Source of the DNA: Flavobacteriaceae bacterium
GTDB taxonomy: Bacteria > Bacteroidota > Bacteroidia > Flavobacteriales > Flavobacteriaceae
Length of the DNA stretch: 64,000 nt
Direction of reading: 5' to 3'
Assembly (NCBI GenBank): GCA_021739635.1
Contig: JAIPBH010000016.1
Location: forward strand, 1-64,000
How positions within the stretch are numbered: position 1 is the first letter of the stretch; each line of letters begins with the position of its first letter. The translations under genes were made by a program, and so were the position numbers. The notes under the pieces were generated by a model. It ran no database searches. It had not been told where the DNA came from and saw only the letters and a list, made by a program, of their open reading frames with translations. Shown here one piece after another: positions 45,909 through 56,080 of this stretch.

Positions 45909-48900
45909 TTATTTTTTTCTTAAATCAAGTGTGTTTGGAAATTCAGAATTAATTGGTAACTCTTTATACTTGAATTTTTTTAATGCTGCTTGTTCAATAA
46001 CGTTTTTATTAGATTTTTTTGAATCTTGATTGATTTCTTCAACAGATTCTATGTCACCTTGTGAATGACCAAATCCCCAAAAACGATTAATTCTTCTTGA
46101 TTCTGCTTCAAAGCTATTTATTGGATAGGTTTCATAAGATCTTCCACCTGGATGTGCCACAAAATAGGTGCAGCCACCTATGGAGCGTCTATTCCATGTA
46201 TCAACAATATCAAAAACTAATGGTGTATCTACACCTATAGTTGGATGCAATGCTGAATAAGGATTCCAAGCTTTATATCTAATTCCAGCAACATATTCTT
46301 CTTTAACAGGTGTTTTATTAAGATTTACTTTAACACCGTTACAGCTTAATACATATCGGTCATTATTAAAATTAGAAACTTTTACCTGAACACGTTCAAC
46401 AGAAGAATCTACATATCTAGCAGTTCCTCCGCCAGTCATTTCTTCTCCTAAAACATTCCAAGGCTCAATTCCTGCACGCAATTCTAAATGAATATTATTA
46501 ATTTCAACCATGCCATGTAGAGGAAATCTAAATTCAAAAAATGGATTAAACCAATCTTCACTAAACTTGTATCCAGCTTTATTAAGTTGATTAACAATAT
46601 CTTTTATATCTTCTCTAACAAAATGTTCAATTAAGAATTTATCATGCAATTCTGTTCCCCAACGTACTAAGTTATGCTCATAAGGTTTTTTCCAAAACCA
46701 AGCTACTAGGGTTCTAACTAATAAATTTTGCATTAAACTCATTTGGGCATGAGGTGGCATATCAAAAGCACGAAGCTCTAAAATACCTAATCTTCCTGAG
46801 GATGAATCTGGAGAGTATAGCTTGTCAATGCAAAACTCAGAGCGATGCGTATTACCAGTAAGGTCTGTTAATAAATGTCTAAACAATCTATCGGTTAACC
46901 AAAAAGGGACTTCACCATTTTTTGGAATTTGATTGAAAGCTATTTCAAGTTCATATAAATTTTCCATTCTGGCTTCATCAATTCTTGGAGCTTGACTGGT
47001 TGCTCCTATAAATGCTCCAGAAAATAAATATGATAATCCAGGATGGTGTTGCCAAAAGGTTAATAAACTTCTTAGTAAACTTGGTTTTCGTAGCAAAGGG
47101 CTATCAGCAGGTGTAATGCCACCTAACGTAACATGATTTCCTCCACCTGTTCCTGTGTGTTTACCATCAAGCATAAATTTTTCAGTGCCTAAGCGCGATT
47201 GTTTTGCTTGATTGTATAAAGTAAACGTGTTATTTACAAGTTCTTCCCAGTTTTTTATCGGAGCTATATTTACTTCAATAACACCAGGATCGGGAGTAAT
47301 TTTTAAGGATTCTAATCTATGGTCTTTTGGTGCGTCATAACCTTCTAAAATGACGGGTATTTTAAGTTCTTTTGAGGTTGCTTCAATAGATGCCAATAAA
47401 TCTAAAAATATTTCTGCACTATCTAAAGGAGGTAAAAATAAATATAGTTTTCCTTCTCTAATTTCTGCACAAAGGCCTGTTCTTATAAAATAGTTTTCTG
47501 AGCTTTCGCTAAGTTTGGTTTTTTTTGTTTCTTTTACTCGTTTTGAAACAATAAGTTTATAACTAGGAAAAGGTTTCTTTTTTGAAAAATTGTCGGGAAT
47601 ATAAACAGGAAACTCGCCTTGTTCAGGTTTTATTATTAATGCATTTAAAGGTAATCGTAACCCAATTGGAGAATTACCAGGTATTAGGAATAAATGGGTT
47701 CTTCTAAAAGTCCATTCACTAGTGTACCACTTTCCTTTAGAATTATTTAAAGGTAAAACATAACCTATAGGTTTTGAAGTTCCTTCATTTAAAATATCTT
47801 TTAATTTGTTTTTAACTAAAAGATTACCATCCTCTTTTGTTGGGTCAATATCAATTGGTAAATTACCTTCTTGCCACAGAAAATAAAAAGAATCTTCATA
47901 TGAAGGAATGATATATTTATCTGTTATAGCAAGATATTTAGTAAGCGTTTTTAAGAATGACTTATCAGAATCTTTGGGTATTGTTGGATTCTCAGAAAAT
48001 AATGATAGTAGTTTTTTGTTATGCCAAATTGGTTTTCCGTCTTTTCTCCAACAAATCTCAATTTGCCAACGTGGTAGTGGTTCTCCTGGATACCATTTAC
48101 CTTGAGCCTGATGTAAAAAACCACCTTCACCAAATTTATCATATAATCTGGCCGCTAAATTTTTAGCAAGTTCACGTTTGTGTGGCCCATCAGCATCGGT
48201 ATTCCATTCTGGAGATTCCATATCATCAATAGATACAAAAGTTGGTTCTCCACCCATAGTAAGGCGAACATCTCCTTTTTCTAACTCTTTTTCAACTTTA
48301 AAACCTAATTTATAAATGGCTTTCCATTGTTCGTCGGTGTATGGTTTAGTAACTCTTGGAGATTCAAAAATACGCTTTACTGAGTTTTCAAAAAAGAATT
48401 CTGTTTCACAAACATCAGTAAGACCAGAAACAGGAGCTGCACTTTCAAATGATGGGGTACAAGCCAAAGGAATGTGTCCTTCACCAGCAAGTAATCCTGA
48501 AGTAGCATCAAAGCCAATCCAGCCAGCACCAGGAATGTAAACTTCTGCCCAAGCATGCAAATCTGTAAAATCTGCTTCAGGACCAGAAGGACCATCTAAA
48601 GATTTTTCATCAGATTTTAACTGTACAATATATCCAGATACAAAACGAGCTCCAAAACCCAGATGTCGTAATGTTTGAACAAATAACCAAGCAAAATCTC
48701 TACAGGAACCATTTTTTCGTTGCAACGTTTCTTCACAAGATTGAACACCTGGTTCCATTCGAATGTTGTAACTTAAATATTCATATATTTTTCTATTAAT
48801 ATCAATTAAAAAATAAATGGTTTTTCTTGGTGTATAATCAATGGTTTTTATAAAATCATTTAAAAGTGTGCCGTTATCGGTAATTTCAAGATAGGGAAGA

Positions 48901-49241
48901 AGCTCTTTTTTTACGGTTTCATTGTATTCAAAAGGAAATTCTTCTGCGTATTCTTCAACAAAAAAATCAAACGGATTGATAGTTTTTAAGTCGGCTATAA
49001 TTTCAACATCAATTGATAATTCTGTTGTTTTTTCAGGAAAAACTAAACGCGCAAGATAATTTCCAAATGGATCTTGTTGCCAGTTAAAAAACTGATTTTT
49101 TGGTTCTATTTTTATGGAGTATGCTTCTATAGGTGTTCTGCTGTGAGGCGCAGGCCGTAATCTAAAAATGTGAGGTGATAACGATACCGGACGATCGTAT
49201 TTATATTTGGTTTTATGAGAAATAACAATTTTTAAAGCCAT
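45909..49241 (-). CDS. Transglutaminase-DUF2126 giant protein
   Basis: A 1110-aa cytoplasmic protein. The first 300 residues are a transglutaminase unit with N-terminal beta domain (SHKTKYKYDRPVSLSPH) and triad Cys (RKNGSCRDFAWLF), His (DLHAWAEVYIPG) and Asp (IGFDATSG). The rest is DUF2126, with VRLTMGGEPTFVSIDD, the ligase-like HTGTGGGNHVTLGG and LGILELRAFDMPPH. That part is thought to be a glutamine-synthetase/GCS-like carboxylate-amine ligase. The first gene of the cluster, it precedes the ATP-grasp/alpha-E gene. Together the three suggest synthesis and trimming of an unknown amide-linked peptide. Confidence 0.86.
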   Translation of the reverse strand: MALKIVISHKTKYKYDRPVSLSPHIFRLRPAPHSRTPIEAYSIKIEPKNQFFNWQQDPFGNYLARLVFPEKTTELSIDVEIIADLKTINPFDFFVEEYAEEFPFEYNETVKKELLPYLEITDNGTLLNDFIKTIDYTPRKTIYFLIDINRKIYEYLSYNIRMEPGVQSCEETLQRKNGSCRDFAWLFVQTLRHLGFGARFVSGYIVQLKSDEKSLDGPSGPEADFTDLHAWAEVYIPGAGWIGFDATSGLLAGEGHIPLACTPSFESAAPVSGLTDVCETEFFFENSVKRIFESPRVTKPYTDEQWKAIYKLGFKVEKELEKGDVRLTMGGEPTFVSIDDMESPEWNTDADGPHKRELAKNLAARLYDKFGEGGFLHQAQGKWYPGEPLPRWQIEICWRKDGKPIWHNKKLLSLFSENPTIPKDSDKSFLKTLTKYLAITDKYIIPSYEDSFYFLWQEGNLPIDIDPTKEDGNLLVKNKLKDILNEGTSKPIGYVLPLNNSKGKWYTSEWTFRRTHLFLIPGNSPIGLRLPLNALIIKPEQGEFPVYIPDNFSKKKPFPSYKLIVSKRVKETKKTKLSESSENYFIRTGLCAEIREGKLYLFLPPLDSAEIFLDLLASIEATSKELKIPVILEGYDAPKDHRLESLKITPDPGVIEVNIAPIKNWEELVNNTFTLYNQAKQSRLGTEKFMLDGKHTGTGGGNHVTLGGITPADSPLLRKPSLLRSLLTFWQHHPGLSYLFSGAFIGATSQAPRIDEARMENLYELEIAFNQIPKNGEVPFWLTDRLFRHLLTDLTGNTHRSEFCIDKLYSPDSSSGRLGILELRAFDMPPHAQMSLMQNLLVRTLVAWFWKKPYEHNLVRWGTELHDKFLIEHFVREDIKDIVNQLNKAGYKFSEDWFNPFFEFRFPLHGMVEINNIHLELRAGIEPWNVLGEEMTGGGTARYVDSSVERVQVKVSNFNNDRYVLSCNGVKVNLNKTPVKEEYVAGIRYKAWNPYSALHPTIGVDTPLVFDIVDTWNRRSIGGCTYFVAHPGGRSYETYPINSFEAESRRINRFWGFGHSQGDIESVEEINQDSKKSNKNVIEQAALKKFKYKELPINSEFPNTLDLRKK

Positions 49242-49588
49242 AAATTAATTGGTTTTATCAAGAGCGCAATTTAAACGTTTTTTTTTATGAAAACGGATGT
49301 GCTTATTATAAATAAAGAGCTCTTTATTAACATGTTTATATGGCCTAATTTACAAATTACTAGTTAGTAATATATTAATTTTTAACATAGCATTTAAGTT
49401 TTATATAATCAATAAAATTTTAATTTTAAACTGTTGTAATCGCATATTTGACAATGAAATAATCAAAAGTTGCTAATGGTTTTTTACACAATTATTAAAA
49501 ACCTTTTGAATACTTTAAAAAAGACTATTAAAAGTAAAGGGTTTAATTAGATTAAAAAAAGTTTATTTACCCTTATATAGTGAAGATA
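49242..49588. other. Intergenic region with an 18-bp perfect palindrome
   Basis: This 347-bp gap holds the upstream region of the DUF2126 cluster. AATAAAGAGCTCTTTATT at 49311-49328 is a perfect palindrome about 70 bp upstream of that start. No full TAnnTTTG box is evident. Near 49535-49580 a short AAGGGT/ACCCTT inverted repeat could weakly terminate guaC-side transcripts. I see no gene here. Confidence 0.4.
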
Positions 49589-50626
49589 TTACTCATACAC
49601 TTTGTTTTCTTGTTCTGCTACTCTTATAAATGTTGTTCGCTTGGTAAGTTCTTTTAAACGTTGAGCACCAACATATGTACAAGTACTTCTTAAACCACCT
49701 AAAACATCTTGTAAGGTTGATTCAACATTTCCTCTGTATGGTATTTCAACAGTTTTGCCTTCACTAGCTCTATATTCAGCAACGCCACCAATATGTTTTT
49801 CCATGGCTGTTGATGAACTCATTCCATAAAATTTTCTATATGATTTTCCATTACGTTCAATGATTTCTCCACCACTTTCGTCATGTCCAGCAAGCATACC
49901 TCCAAGCATTACAAAATCTGCACCAGCTCCAAATGCTTTAGCAACATCGCCAGGTGTTGTACAACCTCCATCACTTATAATTTGACCGCCTAATCCGTGA
50001 GCTGCATCGGCACATTCAATAATTGCAGATAATTGTGGATAGCCAACTCCAGTTTTAACTCTTGTAGTACAAACAGAACCTGGCCCAATACCAACTTTTA
50101 TAATATCAGCTCCAGATAGTAGTAATTCTTCAACCATTTCACCAGTAACTACATTTCCTGCAATAATCACTTTATCAGGATATTGATCTCTTGTTTTCTT
50201 AACAAAATTTGCAAAATGCTCAGAATAGCCATTGGCTACATCAATACATATAAATTTTAATTGTGGGTTTGATGAAAAGGTTTCTGCTAATTTTTCAGAA
50301 TCTTTTTTACCAGTTCCAGTACTTATTGCTAAATAGTTTTCAATTCCTTTAGGAGAATTTGCAAAAAAATGATTCCAATCATCAATAGAATAATGTTTGT
50401 GAATAGCCGTAAATAATTTTTTGCTAGCTAAAGCTTTAGCCATCTCAAACGTGCCAACAGTATCCATATTGGCAGCCATAATAGGAACACCTTCCCAAGT
50501 AAAAGGACTATGTAAAAATTTAAACTCTCTATCTAAATTAACTTGTGATCTACTTTTTAAGGTTGAACGTTTAGGTCTTATCATTACATCTTTAAAACCT
50601 AGCTTTAAATCATATTCTATGCGCAT
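49589..50626 (-). CDS. guaC: GMP reductase
   Basis: A 345-aa NADPH-dependent enzyme that deaminates GMP to IMP in purine salvage. It follows the E. coli GuaC pattern from the start ([19 protein letters not shown]) and has the TIM-barrel active-site loop [22 protein letters not shown] with the catalytic cysteine. The phosphate-binding [28 protein letters not shown] is intact. Length and the absence of CBS domains distinguish it from IMP dehydrogenase. It is divergent from the hybrid kinase gene. Confidence 0.94.
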   Translation of the reverse strand: MRIEYDLKLGFKDVMIRPKRSTLKSRSQVNLDREFKFLHSPFTWEGVPIMAANMDTVGTFEMAKALASKKLFTAIHKHYSIDDWNHFFANSPKGIENYLAISTGTGKKDSEKLAETFSSNPQLKFICIDVANGYSEHFANFVKKTRDQYPDKVIIAGNVVTGEMVEELLLSGADIIKVGIGPGSVCTTRVKTGVGYPQLSAIIECADAAHGLGGQIISDGGCTTPGDVAKAFGAGADFVMLGGMLAGHDESGGEIIERNGKSYRKFYGMSSSTAMEKHIGGVAEYRASEGKTVEIPYRGNVESTLQDVLGGLRSTCTYVGAQRLKELTKRTTFIRVAEQENKVYE

Positions 50627-50839
50627 TTTCTATCAAATTAAAGGACTTTCAAATGTATTATTTTTAAAGTTGAGTTTTTAATTTAAAAGTAATAATTTAT
50701 ATAATTAAGAAGTTAAATTTTAGTAGTACCTTTAAGATGAATAGATTAGAAAAAACAGTAAATTATATTAAAACTTATAGCTCTATTAGTTTTGGGAATT
50801 ACATCAATTATAAATAAGTTTGTGAAAAATCGATTAAAG

Positions 50840-52720
50840 ATGGCATTTCTTTTTCAATCAATGCAATCCTTTAAAGTAAGGATAACATTGATTTTTTTTA
50901 CTTTTATTTTGGTATTGATTTTACTTTTTATTGGGTATTCTCAAATGCAAAAAAAAATTGATGATTTAGATTCTTTAGTTGAAAAATTAAATGATATTAA
51001 ATTTGATATTTCTAAAAACACTTTAAACCTTCAATCTTCTTTATTAGAAATAAATCAGGATTTTAAAGAATCTTCTCAAAGTGCTACTCCTTTTAAAACA
51101 TTTAATTCAACTATAAACAGAAATAAATTAAAATTAGAAACTCTTAAAAGCGAGTTAAATAGCCATTTTTTTCATTTTGATGATGAAATTAATGTTATAA
51201 TAAAAGAATTAATTTTAATTGAGAAATCATCTTTTAAAAGCGGCATTAATATTTTACACATATCTGAAAAACTAGATTCTCTAGCTATTAAAATCAGTCA
51301 AAACATTTATATTAAAAATAATGATTTTAAAAAAAATACGCTGTTATTATTTATTCTAATAGCAATGATGCTTTTAGCTATGGTGTATTTTTTGGGTTAC
51401 AGAATGACCAGAGATTTAGATAAGTTAAATGAAAAAGCTAACAATTTAGATGACCTTAGTCAAAAATCATTGAACTCTAGTATTGAAGATGTTAACAATC
51501 TAGATAAAACTTTTGAATCACTTAAATCTAAACTACGTAGGCTAGAATCTGATTTAGATGAAGCTATTAAAACATGTGATTATAAATCTGTTTTCTTAGC
51601 CAATATGAGTTATGAAATTCGCACACCTTTAAACTCGGTTTTAGGTATGATAAATATGCTAAAGAAAAGTGAGTTAACAACAGAACAACAAATACAACTT
51701 GAAATTGCTGAATACTCTTCTGAACATGTTTTGCAGTTGGTAAATATGATTTTAGATAATTCAAAAGTTGAAAAAGGAAAAGTAGAGCTAGAATTATCAG
51801 CTATTGATTTAAAGTCAGATTTATCTAAACTTATAAAAGTTTTTGAATATGAAGCTTGGGATAATCGTTTAGAGTTTGAATTCAAATTTTTATCAGATGA
51901 AAACCAAAAGTTTTTGTTATTAGGTGATCTTAAAAGAATTAAACAGATTTTAACCAATTTAATGAGCAATGCTATTAAATTTACAAACGCTGGTAAAATT
52001 TCATTAATTATAGATCAAACGGTTGGACCAGATGATTTTCAAATAGTTACCTTTTATGTAAAGGATACTGGAATTGGTATTTCACCTGAAAAAGCAAAAC
52101 GCATTTTGAATGAGTCTGAAAAAAATAGTCTGTCTATTATAGATTATTATGGTGGAACAGGTTTAGGGCTTACAGCATCTTGTCAGCTTATAAATTTAAT
52201 GGGTGGAGAGCTTAAACTTGAAAGTAAAGAAAATGAAGGCTCCATTTTTTATTTTAGTATTCAACTTCAAAAAACGCTAAATCTTGAGAGAGAAAAAGTT
52301 GAACCAAGCTCTATATTATTAAATAGATTTGACTATAAATTTACGGTACTTGTAGCTGAAGATAATATTATGAATCAAAAAGTTATCAAGTTTCTTTTAG
52401 AACAGCAAGGCGCTGACTGTACCTTTGTGAAAAACGGTTCAGATGCAGTAAAGCTTTTTAATATTTTAGATTTTGACATGGTTTTTATGGATATTTTTAT
52501 GCCAGAAATGGATGGATATGAAGCCACAAAATTAATTAAAGCCAGCGAAAAATATAAAGAAAACAAAATTCCAATAATAGCAGTATCTGCAAGTGCTTTT
52601 GAAGAAGATATAGAAAATGCAAAAAAAGCAGGAATTGATGATTTTTTAGCTAAACCAATTGAATCAGAAAAACTTAAAGAATTATTAGTTAAATATGCTC
52701 CAAAAAGCATTGAAAATTAA
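50840..52720 (+). CDS. Hybrid sensor kinase-like protein lacking the phospho-acceptor histidine
   Basis: A 626-aa membrane protein. A membrane helix follows the start, then a periplasmic sensor region with coiled-coil character, a second helix near 51350-51400, a HisKA-like hairpin, HATPase and a C-terminal receiver. The H-box reads NMSYEIRTPLNS, so Tyr replaces the phospho-acceptor His (codon TAT at 51610-51612). The N-box NLMSNAIKFTN, DTGIGI, GGTGLGL and the receiver MDIFMPEMDGYEA with LAKPI are intact. It may be a pseudokinase, an allosteric partner or a phosphatase. I use ATG 50840; TTG 50792 is in frame, and an upstream ATG at 50737 is out of frame. Confidence 0.82.
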   Translation: MAFLFQSMQSFKVRITLIFFTFILVLILLFIGYSQMQKKIDDLDSLVEKLNDIKFDISKNTLNLQSSLLEINQDFKESSQSATPFKTFNSTINRNKLKLETLKSELNSHFFHFDDEINVIIKELILIEKSSFKSGINILHISEKLDSLAIKISQNIYIKNNDFKKNTLLLFILIAMMLLAMVYFLGYRMTRDLDKLNEKANNLDDLSQKSLNSSIEDVNNLDKTFESLKSKLRRLESDLDEAIKTCDYKSVFLANMSYEIRTPLNSVLGMINMLKKSELTTEQQIQLEIAEYSSEHVLQLVNMILDNSKVEKGKVELELSAIDLKSDLSKLIKVFEYEAWDNRLEFEFKFLSDENQKFLLLGDLKRIKQILTNLMSNAIKFTNAGKISLIIDQTVGPDDFQIVTFYVKDTGIGISPEKAKRILNESEKNSLSIIDYYGGTGLGLTASCQLINLMGGELKLESKENEGSIFYFSIQLQKTLNLEREKVEPSSILLNRFDYKFTVLVAEDNIMNQKVIKFLLEQQGADCTFVKNGSDAVKLFNILDFDMVFMDIFMPEMDGYEATKLIKASEKYKENKIPIIAVSASAFEEDIENAKKAGIDDFLAKPIESEKLKELLVKYAPKSIEN

Positions 52721-52721
52721 G

Positions 52722-53102
52722 TTACTTAATGGCAATCATACTTATTTCAACATGAACATTTTTTGGAAGCTTTGCCACTTGAACGGTTTCTCTTGCAGGT
52801 GCATTTTCTTCGTTTAAATAACTTCCATATACTTCATTTATTTGTACAAAGTCATTCATATCAGAAATGAATATGGTGGCTTTAACAACATCGTCAAAAG
52901 TCATTTCGGCAGCCTTTAAAACGGCTTTTAAATTTTTCATGACTTGGTTAGTTTCAGATTTTATATCATTTAAAACTAATTCGTCATTTTCAGGATTTAT
53001 AGCAATTTGACCAGATGTATATAATGTATTTCCTTTTAATATGGCTTGGTTATAAGGGCCAATAGGAGCTGGAGCGTTTGGAGTAATGATAATTTTTCTC
53101 AT
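52722..53102 (-). CDS. ridA: RidA family reactive-intermediate deaminase
   Basis: A 126-aa cytoplasmic protein of the YjgF/YER057c/UK114 family that hydrolyses enamine/imine intermediates such as 2-aminoacrylate. Signatures are PNAPAPIGPYNQAI near the N-terminus, LYTSGQIAINPE, and PARETVQVAKLPKNVHVEISMIA with the catalytic Arg (R111 region). It is convergent with the kinase-like gene (1-bp gap) and lies 43 bp downstream of lptD. Confidence 0.94.
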   Translation of the reverse strand: MRKIIITPNAPAPIGPYNQAILKGNTLYTSGQIAINPENDELVLNDIKSETNQVMKNLKAVLKAAEMTFDDVVKATIFISDMNDFVQINEVYGSYLNEENAPARETVQVAKLPKNVHVEISMIAIK

Positions 53103-53145
53103 GATTTTTTTATGTTATGAGTTATGGTAAAACAAATTTTCATCA

Positions 53146-55848
53146 TTAAAGTTGAATATCTGGTTGATTTCTCTTATCATATTTAAGATCTTTCAAGATA
53201 TTTGATTTTATACCAATAAAAAAGTACCAAGAGGCTCTTGAACTAAACGGAACCCAACTAAAATTCATTCGCCAACTTAACAAATCTCGTTCAAAGCGTA
53301 ATTGTGTATAAGTAAAACCTTGATTTTTTAAATCATAGCCTGATGAAGCTCCAAGAGACCATTTTGGTGAAAGTTCAATATCACCAGAAAACATTAATGA
53401 ATGTGACGATATTTCATTTTGCCGTCTAGAATTATTATAATTTACAGCATATGCAACACGTACGCTCCATGGAATTTTAAAATTGTAAAACTGACTCACT
53501 TTTTCTTCTTCACCATCTTTTTTATCATCATCAAATCGGCTAGTTGTTTGCCCGTCAGGAAGCCCAAACAAATCATCATCACGGCCACCACTGTTTAGGT
53601 TTTCTTGTATTCCAGAGTCATTTTTGTTTTTATCATCTTTTTTACTAGAAAACGAATAATTTAAGGTAAGATTGGCGCTGGTTAATCTAAAAAGGCTTCC
53701 GCCATTATCAATATTAAATTTGCCAATTTTGTTATTGTTATTATCAAGCGCATATGGGTCTAAAGTAGCGCCAAAATTTATACTCATTTTATTTTTAAAA
53801 AGTTGTGTCCCGCCTGTCATTCTAACAGGGCTCCATTGCAAAGAATCACCTGCAAAATTGTATGATGTTGAAAAGTTTAAGTTATTAAGTAGAGTTATTT
53901 TTTTTGCTTCTGTTACCGTACTATCTCTATCTTTTACTTTGGCTTCAAAATTATTCGATAATGATATACCCATGGAACTTGAAAAGTTTTTATTAGGCGA
54001 ACCAAATATACCTTGTTCAAAACGAGAATAATCAATTTCACTTGTTGTTAAACCATCAGCACTAACTACTTCATAAGAATCATAATACTTATCAAAAGCA
54101 GGATTTATGTTGTAGCTTATTGATGGCCTCATAACATGCCTGATAGCTTGAATTTTAGGGTCTTTTCCTTCCTTTTTAAAATCAAACATACCGTAAATAG
54201 TTGTTCCTATACTTGTACTAAAGTTATAAGTTCTAAAAGTGTCAAATCCATTTATGGTTTCTGTAATAGCAGTTCTTTGTGTTTGATCATAAGATTTTTT
54301 AATTGTTTTAAAAGTCCATACTTCGTTATAATTAGTGCTGGCACTTAAACTAAAATATTTAAAAACCTTAAAATTGGTACTTAAAGGAATAGAATGTTGA
54401 AACCCTGCTTTAGCATCTTGAAACATTTCTTTTTTAAAGAATAAAGAATCAGTTGTTTGAATTCTATTTTCTCCTCTAACATTATATTGAAGATTAATGT
54501 TTTGTATGATACCTTTTTTAGAACCTGTTTTAGGTGCAAACGGAAAAATTCGTCCAACACTGCCTTGAAACGTTGGAAGTGTCATGTTAATCTGTTCTGT
54601 ATTTGTGTTTTGAGAATGTGTTGCCGTTAAGCTAATATTAACTTGAGGATCTCCTTGAAACGATTTTGAATACGATACAGATGATGATAGTGTGTTATTT
54701 AAAAAACTGCCTGTATTCACTTGATTTAAAGATGTTTTGTAATAGGTACTACTACCAAGGTTTACTGATGCTGAGAAACGAGAGTTTGGGCTAGATTTAC
54801 CATCTTTACTATGTGACCAACGTAAGTTGTAAACCGTAGATTTTGAATAATCAGGAAAACCCCTTTCACTATTAATTAAATTTTCATACCGAAACCCAAA
54901 ATTTCCTCTAAACTTGTAGCGAAATGCATAATTGCTTTCTGCCCTAAAACCATAACTACCATTAGTATAATAATCTCCTAAAACCGCTAAATCTACAAAA
55001 TCATTAATAGCAAAATAGTAACCGCCATTTTGTAAAAAATACCCTCGTTGGTTTTGTTCACCAAAGGTTGGAAATAAAATTCCAGAAGTTTGTTTTTCAG
55101 ATTGCGGGAAAAATCCAAAAGGTAACCCTAAAGGAGTTGGCACATTATAAATAAATAAGTTTGCCAAACCTGTAACAATTTTTTTACCGGGAACAACTTT
55201 AGCTTTTCTTAATAAAATGTAATATTCAGGATCTTCTAAATCTTGTGCTGTTGTATATTTTCCTCTGGCAATAAAATAGACAGAATCATTTTCTTTTTTT
55301 GTGATTTCAGCTATAACAGTACCACCAGATTGTTCTGTTTTTGAGTTGTAGATAAGCGCTTTTTGAGTTTTTGTATTAAATAATATAGAATCTGGTTCTA
55401 CCACATTGGTTCCTTGAGTAAATACTGGAGATTGAGAATAGTCTCCTATACTATCTTTAATTCCTTTGGCATATACTTCATTTTTGCTGTAATCTATAAT
55501 AATATTACCTGCTTTAATATTCATATCGCCATATGTTATTTCGGCTTGATTATATAAATATAGTTTTTGTTGCTTTTGGTTAAATGACGTAAAATCAGTT
55601 GCTTTATAATCAACAATATGTTCTAAAAGATCTTTCTTTTTAGGTTTTAAGGTATCTTTAAAAGCTGAATCTTGTTTTTTTTCTGAAACTTCTAATTTTG
55701 ATAAATCTTTAATATCAAGAACAATGCTGTCTTTTACAGTTGGTTGTATAGAAGTGGCTTTTTTAGGTATATCTTGAGCAAAGCTAAACATGTTTATAAA
55801 CACTGTAAAACTTAATGCAAAAAGTAGTTTAAAGTTGTTTGTATGCAA
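53146..55848 (-). CDS. LptD-like LPS-assembly outer-membrane protein
   Basis: A 900-aa outer-membrane protein: an OstA-like N-terminal domain (YNQAEITYGDMNIKAGNIIIDYSKNEVYAKGI) then a large beta barrel with many aromatic strands to the C-terminus. Bacteroidota proteins of this type are annotated as putative LPS-assembly LptD, and the role would be delivery of LPS to the outer leaflet. The longest frame starts at 55986, but its first 46 residues do not look like a signal. I start at the TTG at 55848, which gives HTNNFKLLFALSFTVFINMFSFAQ, a clean signal peptide. It is divergent from the amidase gene. Confidence 0.82.
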   Translation of the reverse strand: MHTNNFKLLFALSFTVFINMFSFAQDIPKKATSIQPTVKDSIVLDIKDLSKLEVSEKKQDSAFKDTLKPKKKDLLEHIVDYKATDFTSFNQKQQKLYLYNQAEITYGDMNIKAGNIIIDYSKNEVYAKGIKDSIGDYSQSPVFTQGTNVVEPDSILFNTKTQKALIYNSKTEQSGGTVIAEITKKENDSVYFIARGKYTTAQDLEDPEYYILLRKAKVVPGKKIVTGLANLFIYNVPTPLGLPFGFFPQSEKQTSGILFPTFGEQNQRGYFLQNGGYYFAINDFVDLAVLGDYYTNGSYGFRAESNYAFRYKFRGNFGFRYENLINSERGFPDYSKSTVYNLRWSHSKDGKSSPNSRFSASVNLGSSTYYKTSLNQVNTGSFLNNTLSSSVSYSKSFQGDPQVNISLTATHSQNTNTEQINMTLPTFQGSVGRIFPFAPKTGSKKGIIQNINLQYNVRGENRIQTTDSLFFKKEMFQDAKAGFQHSIPLSTNFKVFKYFSLSASTNYNEVWTFKTIKKSYDQTQRTAITETINGFDTFRTYNFSTSIGTTIYGMFDFKKEGKDPKIQAIRHVMRPSISYNINPAFDKYYDSYEVVSADGLTTSEIDYSRFEQGIFGSPNKNFSSSMGISLSNNFEAKVKDRDSTVTEAKKITLLNNLNFSTSYNFAGDSLQWSPVRMTGGTQLFKNKMSINFGATLDPYALDNNNNKIGKFNIDNGGSLFRLTSANLTLNYSFSSKKDDKNKNDSGIQENLNSGGRDDDLFGLPDGQTTSRFDDDKKDGEEEKVSQFYNFKIPWSVRVAYAVNYNNSRRQNEISSHSLMFSGDIELSPKWSLGASSGYDLKNQGFTYTQLRFERDLLSWRMNFSWVPFSSRASWYFFIGIKSNILKDLKYDKRNQPDIQL

Positions 55849-56080
55849 TGCTTTTAAATGTATTTTTGTAAAAGTATGGCTCGGTTTTTGAAAAGCCAAA
55901 ATTACATATATTTTTTTTGTGATTATTTCTTTATCAAATAAAAATTTAAATAAAATAAACTTAGATTTTAAGTTGTTAAAATACATATGAAATCGCCTTT
56001 AACCATAAGTTTGCTTGCAAGTAAATACCAATGAAAATTAGTCGATACAATATGACCTCTAAAACAATAACTATTTGCAT

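Noticed and set aside
55849-55986. 46-residue N-terminal extension of the LptD-like protein
   Set aside because: It places a long polar stretch before the signal peptide; TTG 55848 gives a standard signal.
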